Position numbers and translations under genes: made by a program | In this document: piece after piece, positions 8,077 to 19,300 of the stretch | Layout of the letters: each line of letters opens with the position of its first letter | How positions within the stretch are numbered: the stretch's first letter is position 1 | Assembly (NCBI GenBank): GCA_947626415.1 | Contig: CANQSA010000009.1 | Location: 29,935-93,934, forward strand | DNA from: an uncultured Lachnospiraceae bacterium | GTDB lineage: Bacteria; Bacillota; Clostridia; Lachnospirales; Lachnospiraceae | Direction: 5' to 3' | DNA: 64,000 nucleotides | Notes under the pieces: model-generated | The model's input: the letters and a program-made list of their open reading frames with translations, nothing else | Databases searched by the model: none | What the model was told of the DNA's origin: nothing

Positions 8077-8985
8077 ATGATGGAACAATATGATGTGATC
8101 ATTATCGGCGCCGGAACCGCGGGGCTGTCAGCTGCCATTTATGCGGCAAGGAGCGGAAAGCGGACGCTGGTGCTGGAAGGAAAAAGCTGCGGCGGACAGA
8201 TCATCAATGCCAAAGCGGTTGTGAATTACCCCGGGATCAAACAGATCTCCGGGGTTGATTTTGCTATGGGACTCTATGAACAGGCAGTGGAGGCCGGCGC
8301 AAAGGTCTTATTTCAGAAAGCGGTCAGGATTGAATTGGCAGACTCGAAGAAAATCGTGGCGACGGCAAAGCAAAATTATGCCTGCGGCGCGGTTATTCTG
8401 GCGATGGGAGCGAAAAACCGGCCGTTGGGGCTGGAACGGGAAGCGGAGCTGACGGGCAGCGGCGTATCTTACTGTGCTACCTGCGACGGCGCATTTTACA
8501 AAGGGAAAAAGACAGCGGTCGTGGGCGGCGGCAATACGGCGCTGGAGGATGCGCTGGTTTTGTCCGAGTACTGTCAGAAGGTAACCCTGATCCATCGCCG
8601 GGACAGTTTCCGGGGTGAATGGCAGACCGTGCAGGAATTAAAAGAACGATCCAATGTGGAAATTCTGACCGATACGGTGGTAACGGCGCTGGAAGGGGAT
8701 CGGCAGCTGACCGGGATTCGGGTTCGGAACCTGAAACAGGAAAAAGAGTGGGTGCTTCCGGTTCACGGCTTATTCGCAGCAGTCGGACAGACCCCGCAGA
8801 GCGAACTGGTCCGGGACCTGGTGGAACTGGATGATTACGGATATATCAAAGCCGATGAATCCTGCCGGACAAGTCTGCCGGGGATTTTTGCAGCAGGAGA
8901 CTGCCGTACCAAAGAAATTCGTCAGCTGGCAACGGCAGCAGCCGACGGGGTAACGGCGGCACTGGCGGCATGCCAATTAGCATAA
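8077..8985 (+). CDS. trxB: Thioredoxin reductase
   Basis: A 302-residue FAD-dependent reductase that passes electrons from NADPH to thioredoxin. The FAD-binding GAGTAGLSAA is at 11-20, the redox-active CATC at 133-136, and the pyridine-nucleotide motif GGGNTALEDA near 150-159. A C-terminal FAD motif, GIFAAGDC, is also present. Start could be 8077 or the next codon at 8080. It completes the rbr-trxA-trxB unit; the next gene is separated by 116 bases with a possible promoter. Confidence 0.95.
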   Translation: MMEQYDVIIIGAGTAGLSAAIYAARSGKRTLVLEGKSCGGQIINAKAVVNYPGIKQISGVDFAMGLYEQAVEAGAKVLFQKAVRIELADSKKIVATAKQNYACGAVILAMGAKNRPLGLEREAELTGSGVSYCATCDGAFYKGKKTAVVGGGNTALEDALVLSEYCQKVTLIHRRDSFRGEWQTVQELKERSNVEILTDTVVTALEGDRQLTGIRVRNLKQEKEWVLPVHGLFAAVGQTPQSELVRDLVELDDYGYIKADESCRTSLPGIFAAGDCRTKEIRQLATAAADGVTAALAACQLA

Positions 8986-9002
8986 GGAAAAGGATAAAAC
9001 AG

Positions 9003-9031
9003 TTTTCATTTCATGAATTTTATGGTATCAT
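9003..9031 (+). promoter_or_regulatory. Possible promoter for the first ABC-2 exporter
   Basis: TTTTCA at 9003-9008 and TATCAT at 9026-9031, spacer 17. Both boxes are imperfect. Confidence 0.45.
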
Positions 9032-9101
9032 GTAGGAAAATTGTAAAAAACAGGCAGGAAATTTCCGATTTTTTTGTGCGGAAATTCCGGGAGGAGTACA
9101 A

Positions 9102-10055
9102 ATGGCACTGCAGGTACAGGAAATTATTAAGAAATATGGCGAAAATACGGTGGTGGACCGACTGTCCTTCACGATGGAGGATCCGGGCGTTTACGCGCTG
9201 CTCGGAAGAAACGGCGCAGGGAAGACGACAACGATTCGTATTATTTTGGGGATGCTGGCTTCGGACGGGGGCAGCGTGCTCTGGAACGGGAAACCGTTAG
9301 ATCCGATGCAGGTGAACGTAGGATATCTGGCGGAGGAACGCGGACTCTATCCTAAGTATACGCTGATGGATCAGCTGCTTTATTTTGCCAGACTGAAAAA
9401 TATGTCGGCACAGGAGGCAAAGCGGCAGATCGCTTACTGGGCAAAGAAGCTGGAAGTGGAGGAGTATCTGTATCCTGCCACATCAGTGAAGAATTCCAAG
9501 GCAGGCAAGGGAAAGAAGATCCCATCCAGAAAGGCGGATGAACTTTCCAAAGGAAATCAGCAGAAGATCCAGCTGATGGCCGCACTGCTCTCCGATCCGG
9601 ATCTGATCGTGATGGATGAACCGTTAAGCGGTCTGGACCCGGTAAATGCGGATCTGTTTAAACAGATCATTCATGAATGTATAGAGCGGGGCAAGTATAT
9701 TATCATGTCCAGCCATCAAATGCCGACGATTGAAGAATTTTGCTCGGATATAACCATTTTAAATAGAGGACAGGCAGTGGTTCAGGGCAACTTAAATGAG
9801 ATCAAGAAGAGTTACGGCAGGGTAAATCTGTTTGTGAAGGCAGACAGTTCTTTAGACCCGTATATCGCGAAAATGAATCTGACGGTGCAGGAAAAGACGC
9901 CGGACGGATATCATCTGAAGGTGACGGGAGAAACCCAGGCGGCAGAGTTCCTGCGGCTGCTGGTAACAGAGCAGGTGCCGATCGTAAAGTATGAGCTGCG
10001 GGAGCCTTCTCTGCATGAGATTTTTGTGGAGAAAGTGGGTGCCGACAATGCGTAA
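9102..10055 (+). CDS. ABC-2 exporter, ATP-binding subunit
   Basis: A 317-residue ABC ATPase. Walker A is GRNGAGKT at 35-42, the signature is LSKGNQQK instead of LSGGQ, and Walker B is LIVMDEPLSGLDPVN. The C-terminal 90 residues form the extra domain seen in NatA/drug-export ATPases. The start has GGGAGGAG upstream. It overlaps the next gene by eight bases, so ATPase and permease are translationally coupled. The closest general class is NatA-like export (sodium, peptide or drug); the substrate is not decidable here. Confidence 0.92.
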   Translation: MALQVQEIIKKYGENTVVDRLSFTMEDPGVYALLGRNGAGKTTTIRIILGMLASDGGSVLWNGKPLDPMQVNVGYLAEERGLYPKYTLMDQLLYFARLKNMSAQEAKRQIAYWAKKLEVEEYLYPATSVKNSKAGKGKKIPSRKADELSKGNQQKIQLMAALLSDPDLIVMDEPLSGLDPVNADLFKQIIHECIERGKYIIMSSHQMPTIEEFCSDITILNRGQAVVQGNLNEIKKSYGRVNLFVKADSSLDPYIAKMNLTVQEKTPDGYHLKVTGETQAAEFLRLLVTEQVPIVKYELREPSLHEIFVEKVGADNA

Positions 10056-11379
10056 ACTGGACTTTCAGGGCTGGAAAAAGATTTATGGGTTTACACTGCG
10101 GCAGCAGTGGAAAAGCAAGACGGCCAGGATCATGACGGTAGTGTTTTTGCTGGTCGCGCTGTTTGCTCCGGTATTGATGGATCTGTTTTCCGATGAACAC
10201 GAAACAGTGGGATCGTGTCCGGCAGAAACCATATCGGTTGCCGTACAAAACGGGGAAACGGAAGATGGCGCAATGCAGACTTCCCTGGCGCAGTGGATGG
10301 AGGAGACGGATTATTTTAAAGAAACGGATATCGTATCGGCTGAAGAAAAGCCGCAGGCAGCGGTAGCAGTAACGGTGCAGCCCGGAAGTTATGAAATCGG
10401 CGTGACCTTTGATCCGGAATGTGACCTGAGCCGGGGCGAGGCGCAGGAACTGGCGGATTATCTGGAGCAGAACTGGAAACGGTATCTGGTCAGCGCGAAC
10501 GGTTTGTCGCCGGATACGCTCGGGGCGGTCAGCCAGCCGGTAACCGTGAATGTGGAAGCGCTGGAAGATTCTCAGAATGAGGCGATCAGCCAGGCGGAAT
10601 ATTGGACTTCCTATACTTTGATTATGGCGCTGATCCTGATCTTATCTATTGGCGGTGAAGCGATATCCGCGTCTGTTGTTATGGAGAAATCCTCCAAGGT
10701 AGTGGAGCTTTTGATGACTTCGGTCAAGCCGATGGCGATCGTGCTGGGCAAGGTACTGGCTATGATCACATATCTGCTGATCCAGTTTGCCCTGGTTATT
10801 GCCGGCTTTTTTGTGGGCAGCACGGTTTATGATTCTGTAAAGGCGGGCAGCTTTCAGGGAATCCGGCTGCCGGAGGCCCTGCACAGTCTCATAGACGGCG
10901 GTCTGCCCGGCATCGCGCAAAACTGGCTGGTAGTGCCGGCAGTCATTGTGTTATGTCTGCTGGGAATCCTGTTGTTTTCCATTGTGGCAGCGCTGGCAGG
11001 CGCTACGGTCAGCCGGATAGAGGAGCTGGCGGAGGGCTCCAAGATCTATGTGATCCTGCTGATGATCTGCGCGTATGCCGGACTGATGCTCAGTATTACG
11101 GCAATGGACGGAATCAGTCCGGCGCTGATCTACGGAGCCAGTCTGTTTCCGTTTACCTCTGTTTTTGTGGCGCCGGCCTATGCGTTTTCCGGAAAGATCA
11201 GCATTTGGATTGTGCTGCTTGCCATTCTCCTGCTGATCGCTGCGATCTGGCTCGCGCTTCGCTTTGTGGCAGGCGTGTACGGATATCTGCTGTATTATAA
11301 AGGTTCCCCGGTAAAATTCAAGCAGCTGTGGAAGATTTCCGGTTTTGGAAAGCGCAAAGGAGGTGATCTGCATGAATAA
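10048..11379 (+). CDS. ABC-2 exporter, permease subunit 1
   Basis: A 443-residue NatB-like permease. One N-terminal membrane helix (about 24-45) is followed by a large extracytoplasmic domain (about 50-200) and a cluster of about five helices in the C-terminal half, the typical ABC-2 layout. The conserved coupling region reads MEKSSKVVELLMTSVKP. ATG 10048 lies inside the ATPase reading frame with a purine-rich ribosome site. It overlaps the following permease by eight bases, so ATPase and both permeases probably assemble as one complex with a heterodimeric membrane part. Confidence 0.9.
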   Translation: MRKLDFQGWKKIYGFTLRQQWKSKTARIMTVVFLLVALFAPVLMDLFSDEHETVGSCPAETISVAVQNGETEDGAMQTSLAQWMEETDYFKETDIVSAEEKPQAAVAVTVQPGSYEIGVTFDPECDLSRGEAQELADYLEQNWKRYLVSANGLSPDTLGAVSQPVTVNVEALEDSQNEAISQAEYWTSYTLIMALILILSIGGEAISASVVMEKSSKVVELLMTSVKPMAIVLGKVLAMITYLLIQFALVIAGFFVGSTVYDSVKAGSFQGIRLPEALHSLIDGGLPGIAQNWLVVPAVIVLCLLGILLFSIVAALAGATVSRIEELAEGSKIYVILLMICAYAGLMLSITAMDGISPALIYGASLFPFTSVFVAPAYAFSGKISIWIVLLAILLLIAAIWLALRFVAGVYGYLLYYKGSPVKFKQLWKISGFGKRKGGDLHE

Positions 11380-12628
11380 CTGGAAGCAGGTATTTGGGTT
11401 TACCTTTCGGAATGCGGTAAAAGGAAAAGGCTTTCGGGCGGCCACCATTGGCGTCGCCGTATTTCTGTGCCTGCTCTTTGCGGGCATTAACCTGTATTTC
11501 GGATTTTCTTCGGATTCTGAGGAAACGGAGGATACGGGAATAGAAACCATCTATGTGCGGAACCGGACGGAGATTACAGCGCCGGATTTCTCCCTGCTTG
11601 CGGCAATGAATCCGTCTTATGAAGGCGTGCGCGTTACAGAGATCGCGGATTCCGAGGAACAGCATATTTCTCCGACGGAAGCCATTGCGGATGTGAGCAT
11701 GACAGAAGAAGGCGCATTGGAGATCACCATGTTCAATTCCGGGGAGGAAACGGAGCTTTTTGAATACGAAATGGAGGAGGCGGGCAGTCTGCTGGGTTCT
11801 CTGTTTCAGACCTATGCGGCTGTAGACGCAGGTCTTTCGCAGGAAAGCGCGGCTGCACTCCAATATACGGTGACGACGCATGTGCAGGCAATGGGGGAAG
11901 CGGAAAAAAGTATGGGGCAGACCTTATTTGAACTCTTTGCGCCTATGATTCTGTATTTTGTCATGTATATGATGCTGCTGACCTACGGACAGAGTATCGG
12001 CAAGAGCATCATCGCGGAAAAATCCTCGAAACTGATGGAATTGCTGCTGACTTCGGTACGGCCGTATGCGCTTGTGCTCGGAAAGATCGCGGCTATGATC
12101 TCGGTGGCGCTGCTGCAGTTTGCCGTCTGGATCGGCGGCGGGGTATTGGGATTTGTGATCGGACATCTGATCGCGAAGGCGCAGAATCCGGAATATGAAA
12201 ATCTGCTGCTGTCCCTGTTTGATCTGATGCGGGAAACCGGCGCAGGCAGCGCGTTTTCGGTGGGCGCGGCGATTGTTTCCGTTTTGATCCTGATCCTGGG
12301 ATTTTCCTTCTATTGCATTTTTGTAGGTCAGGTGACTTCCTTTGTGGGAAGACCGGAAGAACTGTCTAATATAAGCGGCGCCTTTGTGCTGCCTATGGTA
12401 GTGTCTTTTATGCTGGCGTATCTGCTGCCGATGATCGGCGTGTCCGACTGGATTATGACGCTGCTCCGCTATATTCCGTTTACCGGCGCGTTTTTGCTGC
12501 CCGCGGATGTCCTGCTGGGAAATGTCACGCTGCCGGATACGATCATTCCGGCTGTGATTTTACTTGCGGCGTCGTGCATTTTGGTTTATACTACAGGTAA
12601 TGTTTATAAGAAAAAGATTTTTGCGTAA
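11372..12628 (+). CDS. ABC-2 exporter, permease subunit 2
   Basis: A 418-residue permease paralogous to the one before it. Same architecture: an N-terminal helix (about 20-40), an extracytoplasmic domain, then a hydrophobic C-terminal half. The coupling segment EKSSKLMELLLTSVRP nearly repeats that of subunit 1, which suggests an old tandem duplication. Start 11372 has an excellent AAAGGAGGTGATC site. No terminator is visible before the next gene 26 bases later. Confidence 0.9.
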   Translation: MNNWKQVFGFTFRNAVKGKGFRAATIGVAVFLCLLFAGINLYFGFSSDSEETEDTGIETIYVRNRTEITAPDFSLLAAMNPSYEGVRVTEIADSEEQHISPTEAIADVSMTEEGALEITMFNSGEETELFEYEMEEAGSLLGSLFQTYAAVDAGLSQESAAALQYTVTTHVQAMGEAEKSMGQTLFELFAPMILYFVMYMMLLTYGQSIGKSIIAEKSSKLMELLLTSVRPYALVLGKIAAMISVALLQFAVWIGGGVLGFVIGHLIAKAQNPEYENLLLSLFDLMRETGAGSAFSVGAAIVSVLILILGFSFYCIFVGQVTSFVGRPEELSNISGAFVLPMVVSFMLAYLLPMIGVSDWIMTLLRYIPFTGAFLLPADVLLGNVTLPDTIIPAVILLAASCILVYTTGNVYKKKIFA

Positions 12629-12654
12629 CGGCAGGATTCGGAAAGAGGTAGCGT

Positions 12655-12930
12655 ATGACGATTCAGGAAGTGAAAAAAGAATATAAAGGGGAGTATGACG
12701 GCGTGGAAGTTTACCGCTCCACGGACGGGACCAACCGGTTCCAAAAGAGCTGTCTGGAAGCAGTCAGGGACTACAGCGGAGAAGAGACGCTGGCTTCCAA
12801 TTGGAGTTTTACTATTCTGACAGAAAAAGAATACACGAAGTCCATGCTGGCGGGGACGAAAACCAGAGCGGAATTTGAATTCTGGTACGGAGACAAAGAC
12901 GCCAGTGTGCTGTGTATCATCATAAAATAA
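12655..12930 (+). CDS. Small protein of unknown function
   Basis: A 91-residue acidic, soluble protein that I do not recognise. It has no cysteines grouped for metal binding and no membrane segment. One cysteine (residue 34) lies in the middle and one near the C-terminus. It starts 26 bases after the ABC permease with a GAAAGAGG ribosome site and ends 20 bases before gltX, so it probably rides on the same transcript. Conserved placement next to gltX would have to be tested by comparison. Confidence 0.65.
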   Translation: MTIQEVKKEYKGEYDGVEVYRSTDGTNRFQKSCLEAVRDYSGEETLASNWSFTILTEKEYTKSMLAGTKTRAEFEFWYGDKDASVLCIIIK

Positions 12931-12950
12931 ATACCGGACAGGAGAAAATT

Positions 12951-14399
12951 ATGAAGATCAGAACCAGATATGCGCCCAGTCCCACGGGCAAAATGCATGT
13001 AGGAAATTTAAGAACGGCTTTGTATGAGTTTTTGATCGCGAAGCATGAAAATGGAGATTTTATTTTAAGAATTGAAGATACGGACCAGGAGCGGTTTGTA
13101 GAAGGCGCACTGGATATCATCTACCGCACGATGGAACAGGCCGGATTGGTTCATGACGAGGGACCGGATAAAGACGGCGGTTACGGCCCTTATGTGCAGA
13201 GTGAACGGCAGAAAAGCGGACTGTATCTGCAGTACGCAAAACAACTGGTGGAAAAAGGCGAGGCGTATTACTGCTTCTGCGACAAGGAGCGGCTGGAGTC
13301 GTTAAAACAGACCATTGGCGACAAAGAGATCATGATGTATGACAAGCATTGTCTGCATTTGTCAAAGGAAGAGGTCGAAGCCAATCTGGCGGCAGGCAAG
13401 CCTTATGTGATCCGGCAGAATAACCCCACGGAGGGAACGACTACGTTCTATGACGATATTTACGGGGAGATCACCGTGGATAACAGCGAACTGGATGATA
13501 TGATCCTGATTAAATCCGACGGATTTCCGACCTATAATTTTGCCAATGTGGTGGACGACCATCTGATGGAGATCACCCATGTGGTACGGGGAAATGAATA
13601 TATTTCTTCTTCTCCGAAGTATCAGCGCCTGTATGACGCGTTCGGCTGGAAAGCGCCGGTTTATGTTCATCTGCCGCTGATCACCGATGAAAATCACAGA
13701 AAGCTGGCAAAACGGAGCGGTCACGCCTCTTTTGAGGATTTGGTGGCGCAGGGATTTTTGCCGGAAGCGATCGTGAATTTTATCGCCCTGCTGGGCTGGA
13801 GCCCGGAGGAAGACCGGGAGATTTTCTCTTTGCAGGAGCTGATCGAGAAATTTGATTATCACAGAGTCAATAAATCTCCGTCTGTATTTGACATCAATAA
13901 GTTAAAGTGGATGAACGGGGAATACATTAAGGCGATGGATAATGAGAAATTCTATGAGATTGCCATGCCGTATCTGGATGCTGTGGTGACGAAGGAACTG
14001 GATAAAAAGAAGATCCTGGATCTGGTGAAGACCAGAATCGAGGTGCTGCCGGAGATCGCGGACCATGTGGATTTCTTCCAAGCGCTGCCGGATTACGATG
14101 CTTCCATGTACACCCATAAGAAGATGAAAACCAATGCGGAAAATTCGCTGGAGATCTTAAAAGAAGAGCTTGCCATTCTGGAGCAGCAGGAGGATTTCTC
14201 CATAGACGCGCTGCATGAGAGGCTGATGGCGTATATTGCGGAAAAAGGGATTAAAAACGGGACCGGTCTGTGGCCGATCCGGACCGCGGTATCCGGCAAG
14301 CAGACCACGCCCGGCGGCGCCTTTGAGATCATGGAGATCCTGGGCAGGGAAGAGAGTCTTGCACGGATTCGCATCGGGATTGCAAAATTGGAGCAGTAA
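12951..14399 (+). CDS. gltX: Glutamyl-tRNA synthetase
   Basis: A 482-residue class I aminoacyl-tRNA synthetase that charges tRNA-Glu. The HIGH-type motif appears as [15 protein letters not shown] near residues 9-23 and the KMSKS-type loop as KLAKRSG from 251. Length matches the family. ATG 12951 is chosen for the AGGAGAAA site; the upstream in-frame codons belong to the end of the previous gene. No T-box leader is present. It may charge tRNA-Gln as well if the organism uses the GatCAB route, which cannot be judged here. Confidence 0.96.
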   Translation: MKIRTRYAPSPTGKMHVGNLRTALYEFLIAKHENGDFILRIEDTDQERFVEGALDIIYRTMEQAGLVHDEGPDKDGGYGPYVQSERQKSGLYLQYAKQLVEKGEAYYCFCDKERLESLKQTIGDKEIMMYDKHCLHLSKEEVEANLAAGKPYVIRQNNPTEGTTTFYDDIYGEITVDNSELDDMILIKSDGFPTYNFANVVDDHLMEITHVVRGNEYISSSPKYQRLYDAFGWKAPVYVHLPLITDENHRKLAKRSGHASFEDLVAQGFLPEAIVNFIALLGWSPEEDREIFSLQELIEKFDYHRVNKSPSVFDINKLKWMNGEYIKAMDNEKFYEIAMPYLDAVVTKELDKKKILDLVKTRIEVLPEIADHVDFFQALPDYDASMYTHKKMKTNAENSLEILKEELAILEQQEDFSIDALHERLMAYIAEKGIKNGTGLWPIRTAVSGKQTTPGGAFEIMEILGREESLARIRIGIAKLEQ

Positions 14400-14418
14400 G
14401 GAAAGATTTCAGAAATAT

Positions 14419-16293
14419 ATGAAATTTCACGAGGAACAGAAGAAAGCCATTTCCCATGGGGACGGGCCGATGATGGTGCTGGCGGGACCGGGTTCCGGAA
14501 AAACTACCGTGATCACGCATCGGGTGAAGTATCTGATCGAACAGCGCGGAGTCGATCCGGCGCATATTCTGGTGATCACTTTTACCAGGGCCGCCGCCGC
14601 GGAAATGAAAAACCGATTTGAAAATTTAATGAAAGAATCTGAGACCAAAGGACGCGGAGGCAGCAGTGCCCCTGTGTCCTTTGGAACATTTCACGCGGTC
14701 TTTTTTCAGATCTTAAAGCATGCGTACGGGCTGCGGAGCGAGAATATCCTGCGGGAAGAGCAGAAGCATGCGTTTATCCGTGAACTGATAGAACAGCTGC
14801 GGCTGGAAGTGGAAGACATGAAGGAATTTGAACAGAATATTTTGGATGAGATCAGTGTCGTAAAGGGAGAAATGATGGAACTTTCCCACTATTATTCCAA
14901 AAACTGCTCCGAGGAGATCTTCCGCAGGCTGTATCAGGGATATGCCGGACGGCTGGAACGGGAAGGCCTGATCGATTTTGACGATATGCTGGTGAAGTGT
15001 TATGAACTGCTGAAGGCCAGAAAGGATATTCTCCGCCTGTGGCAGCAAAAGTATACCTATATTCTCATTGATGAGTTTCAGGATATCAGCCGGGTTCAGT
15101 ATGAGGTTATAAAACTGCTTGCCCAGCCGGAGAACAATTTGTTTATTGTAGGGGACGACGATCAGTCCATTTATCGGTTCCGCGGCGCCAGACCTGAGAT
15201 CATGCTGCGGTTTCCCCAAGATTATCCGGAAACAAAACAGGTGCTTTTGGGGATCAACTACCGTTCGGTCCGGTCAATCGTGAAGCTGGCGGGACAACTG
15301 ATCCAAAACAATAAAACCCGTTATTCAAAACAGATCGTGACCGATAATCCGGAGGGACGGCAGCCGGAGATCCGGGAGTTTGCGGACAGCCGGGCAGAGA
15401 CGCTCTGTGTGGCGAGAGCAATCCAGAACCATGTGCGGCACGGCGGCCGTTATCAGGAGATTGCCTGCCTGTTTCGGACTAATACGGATCCCAGACCGCT
15501 GGTGGAACGGCTGATGGAATACAATATCCCGTTCCATATGAAAGACAGTCTGCCCAACCTGTATGAGCATTGGATCGCGCTGGATTTTTTCGCTTACATT
15601 CATATTGCCATCGGCAGCAGCCGGCGTAGTGATTTCCTGCGTATCATCAATAAGCCCAAACGGTATGTGAGCCGGGATGTGATGCAGGAGCCGGAGATCG
15701 ATTTCTGTTTTCTGAAGCAGCAGTACGCGGATAAGGACTGGATGGTACGGCGGCTGGATGAAATGGAGATGCAGGTTTCCTTTATGGGGCGGATGGCGCC
15801 CGGCGCGGCGATTCATTATATCCGGCAGGCGATCGGTTATGACAACTATCTGAAGGAATATGCCGAATACCGCCGCATGGACGTGCAGGAACTCTATGAC
15901 GTGGCGGAGCAGATCGAGGAAAGCGCCAGAGCATATCGGAGCTTTGCGGACTGGTTTGCGCACATTGCCGCGTATGGCAGGCAGCTGAAGGAGCAGGCTA
16001 AGGCGCGGAATGCCGCTGCGGACAGTGTGGAGATCGCTACCATGCACAGCGCCAAAGGCCTGGAATATCCGATTGTGTATCTGTTAGACGTAAATGAAGG
16101 GGTAACGCCTTATCACAAGGCGATCCTGGACGAAGAGATCGAAGAAGAACGCCGTCTCTTTTATGTAGCGATGACCCGCGCTAAAGAGGAACTGCATCTT
16201 TATTTTGTCCGGGAACGTTATCATAAAAAAATCCTGCCGTCTCGGTTTATAAAGGAGCTTCGATCCGCGGAAGCGGACAACGGGATTTCGTAA
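14419..16293 (+). CDS. UvrD/PcrA-type superfamily 1 DNA helicase
   Basis: A 624-residue ATP-dependent 3'-5' helicase for DNA repair or replication. Walker A is GPGSGKTT at 23-30; motif II is DEFQD at about 218-222; GDDDQSIYRFRGA and VAMTRAKEELHLYF are motifs III and VI. It is about 100 residues shorter than PcrA, mainly at the C-terminus. ATG 14419 lies 20 bases after gltX; the ribosome site AAGGAAAG is somewhat distant, so the exact start is uncertain and an overlapping upstream start cannot be excluded. Confidence 0.9.
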   Translation: MKFHEEQKKAISHGDGPMMVLAGPGSGKTTVITHRVKYLIEQRGVDPAHILVITFTRAAAAEMKNRFENLMKESETKGRGGSSAPVSFGTFHAVFFQILKHAYGLRSENILREEQKHAFIRELIEQLRLEVEDMKEFEQNILDEISVVKGEMMELSHYYSKNCSEEIFRRLYQGYAGRLEREGLIDFDDMLVKCYELLKARKDILRLWQQKYTYILIDEFQDISRVQYEVIKLLAQPENNLFIVGDDDQSIYRFRGARPEIMLRFPQDYPETKQVLLGINYRSVRSIVKLAGQLIQNNKTRYSKQIVTDNPEGRQPEIREFADSRAETLCVARAIQNHVRHGGRYQEIACLFRTNTDPRPLVERLMEYNIPFHMKDSLPNLYEHWIALDFFAYIHIAIGSSRRSDFLRIINKPKRYVSRDVMQEPEIDFCFLKQQYADKDWMVRRLDEMEMQVSFMGRMAPGAAIHYIRQAIGYDNYLKEYAEYRRMDVQELYDVAEQIEESARAYRSFADWFAHIAAYGRQLKEQAKARNAAADSVEIATMHSAKGLEYPIVYLLDVNEGVTPYHKAILDEEIEEERRLFYVAMTRAKEELHLYFVRERYHKKILPSRFIKELRSAEADNGIS

Positions 16294-16340
16294 AAGTCAG
16301 ATTTGATTACGAAAACGTCAATTCCGATGAGAAAAAGTTC

Positions 16341-16349
16341 TGTTATAAT
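16341..16349 (+). promoter_or_regulatory. Extended -10 promoter for the GLUG-repeat surface protein
   Basis: TGTTATAAT at 16341-16349 has the TGn extension and a consensus -10. No good -35 is seen at 17 bases upstream. Confidence 0.55.
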
Positions 16350-16388
16350 GATCTTATCATCATAAATAGAAAGGACTGGGGAAATAGG

Positions 16389-19300
16389 ATGAAGAAATTT
16401 TTCAACCTGGAACACAGTGCGCGCCGGATGCCGATTTTGGTATTGGGCCTGTGCATGGTGTTCACACTTTTATTTTCTGCAGCGCCCGCCTGGGGCGATT
16501 CTGCGGCAATCACTCCAACTGCGCCGAAGGGCGCGGGTACGGAAGATAATCCTTATCAGATCGGCAGCGCGGCAGAACTGTATTGGTTTGCCGGCTGGAC
16601 GAACGGTACGCTGGAAGAGGCCGAAGAGACTCCGCACCCGGAAACTTATGCGCAGCTGACAGCGGATATCGATCTGTCAGGCAGCACCTGGACGCCGATC
16701 TGCAATGACAGCGATTACGCCTATCAGGCAGTCTTTGACGGACAGGATAACACTATCAGCGGTCTGACTGCTTCCGGCGGTCTGTTCGGCTATGTGGGAT
16801 CTGACGGCAGCGTGGAAGATGTTACGCTTTCCAAGGCTGTTGTGAAAGGAAGCGGATACGCTTCGCTGGGAATCCTGGCAAACAGAAACGATGGAGATAT
16901 CGTTGGCTGTACCGTAGAGGGAGAACTCTCCACTTCTACCCGGGGCAGCACCTCCGGGATCGGCGGGATCGCAGGCGCGAATACCGGCGTGATATTGGCA
17001 TGTGAATTTTCCGGTCAGGTAACCGGATCTATAAACAGTGTTGGCGGAATCGTCGGTTATAACGGAAAAGATAAATATACGGGGGAGGTGATGTACTGCG
17101 CTAACCGTGGAACGGTTTCAGGCTGGCGGAATAAAGACGGTACCTATATGGGAAACTATGTCGGCGGGATTGTCGGGCGAAACGGACAGGGAGATACTAC
17201 GATTATGGGGTGCATGAATTATGGCAACGTGATCGGCGGCGTTTATGTAGGCGGGATCGCCGGTATCAGTGACAACATCGGTATCAGTGACAACACCGGC
17301 GACGGCACGCTTCCGATTAAAATGATCGTCGGGTGCATGAATTATGGTACGGTGACTGCAGAGTATCCCGGAAACCTTATAGGCGGGATCGTGGGCTATG
17401 CCAAGGAAGGGAATATTGTTTATGCCTGCGGAAACGAAGGCGATGTTATCGGAAGGGGACTCAATTTATTAAACGGCGATCCGGTGCAGGCAGGCGGGGT
17501 CGCAGGCAGTCTGGAAAATGCGATCATTCTTTCCTGTTATAACCAGGGTTCGATCGATGGCGGAACACAGACGGGCGCAGGCGGCATTGCCGGTCAATGT
17601 GTCGGAGACACCATGATCGGAGACTGCTATAATGTCGGTCCGGTCACCGGCGCGAAGGGCGGCACCGGGGCGATTGCCGGTACCGCGGAAAAGATCAATA
17701 GGATCCTGGAAGACTATTATCTGGCGGAGAACGGGATTGCCGGAGTCGGAAATCAGGCGTCCGACGCCGCAATCGCCAAAACCAAAGAGGCATTTGCTTC
17801 CGGTGAGGTAACCTGGCTGCTGGCGCACGGATCGCAGGATGGCAGTATTGCCAGAGATATCTGGAGACAGAAGCTTACCGGGGAAACGGCACAGACTTGG
17901 CCGCAGTTCCTTCTGAATGAGAAAACTCCGGTGTATCGGATCGAATATACGGATGCGGACGGGAACAGCGTTGTACATTTTATGAACGCTCCGGAAGGCG
18001 AGGGTACGGAGGACGCGCCTTATCAGATCAGCAATGCGGATGAACTGTACTGGTTTGCCGGCTGGACGAACGGTACGCTTGCAGGGACTGAAGAAACGCC
18101 GGATCCGGAGGCTTATGCCATTTTGACGGACGACATTGACCTGACAGGCAGGACCTGGGAGCCAATCTGTATCGAAGGCAGCACGGAAAGCACCCGCTAT
18201 CAGGGCGTATTTGACGGTCAGGCGCATACGATCACAAGACTGACTTCCCAAAATAAACAGGGTGGTCTGTTTGGATGGATCGGAGAGAACGGAACCGTGA
18301 AGAATCTGCAGCTTGTTGATGCCGATGTCAGCGGAAGCCAATCTGCTTCCGACGGTTTCGTCGGCACGGTCGCCAATAAAAATTACGGTCTGATCGAGGC
18401 GTGCACCGTTCTCGACAGTAAGGTTACTGCAGATGCCGAAAGCTCCGCAGGAGCCGGCGGGATCGCAGGCGCGAATTTCGGTACGGTACAAGACTGCTCT
18501 TTTGACTTCAGTTCCGGAAAAGACGCGTCTGCCGCTCTGGTAACCGGAAGCTCCCACCTTGGCGGAATTGTGGGCGTTAACGGCGGCTTAATGGGGTCTG
18601 GACCGGATTCTGCGCCTGCCAAAGCTGTAGTGGACCATTGTAAAAATACAGGTACTGTGACCGGTCCGACGCTTTCTGACGGGATTCGGCACAGCGGCGA
18701 TTATATAGGCGGGATTGTCGGCTACAATGCCGAGGGCGGCTTGCAGATCATTGCCTGTGGGAATTACGGTCCGGTTACCGGCGGCAGCTATGTAGGTGGG
18801 ATTGCCGGATACAGCGGACCTGCATGGGAAAGCGATTCCGGTGAAACTACATACAATATGATCAATTCCTGTTACAACGCAGGTGCGGTTCAGGCTGACA
18901 GCGGTCACGGAGGCGGTATCGTAGGCGCTGCCAGAAAAGATAATACGATCATATACTGCGGAAATGAAGGGCCTGTTTCCGGAAACGGAGACAAGCTCGG
19001 CGGGATTGCCGGCAGCCTGGAAACCACAAACATAGCTGCCTGTTACAATCAGGCCCAGGTCGATGGCGAAACCAGGATGCATGTAGGAGGGATTGCCGGT
19101 TTCTGTACCGGAGATTCCGTGATCGGAGTCAGCTATAACGTCGGTGACGTGATTGGCGCGAAGGGCAGCACCGGCGCGATTGCCGGAACCGTGGACAGAG
19201 CAGAGTACATCTATGACAACTATTACCTGAAAGGCATTGCCGGAATCGGCAATGCAGAGAACGACAATATCTTTCCGAAAACAAGGGATGCATTTACCTC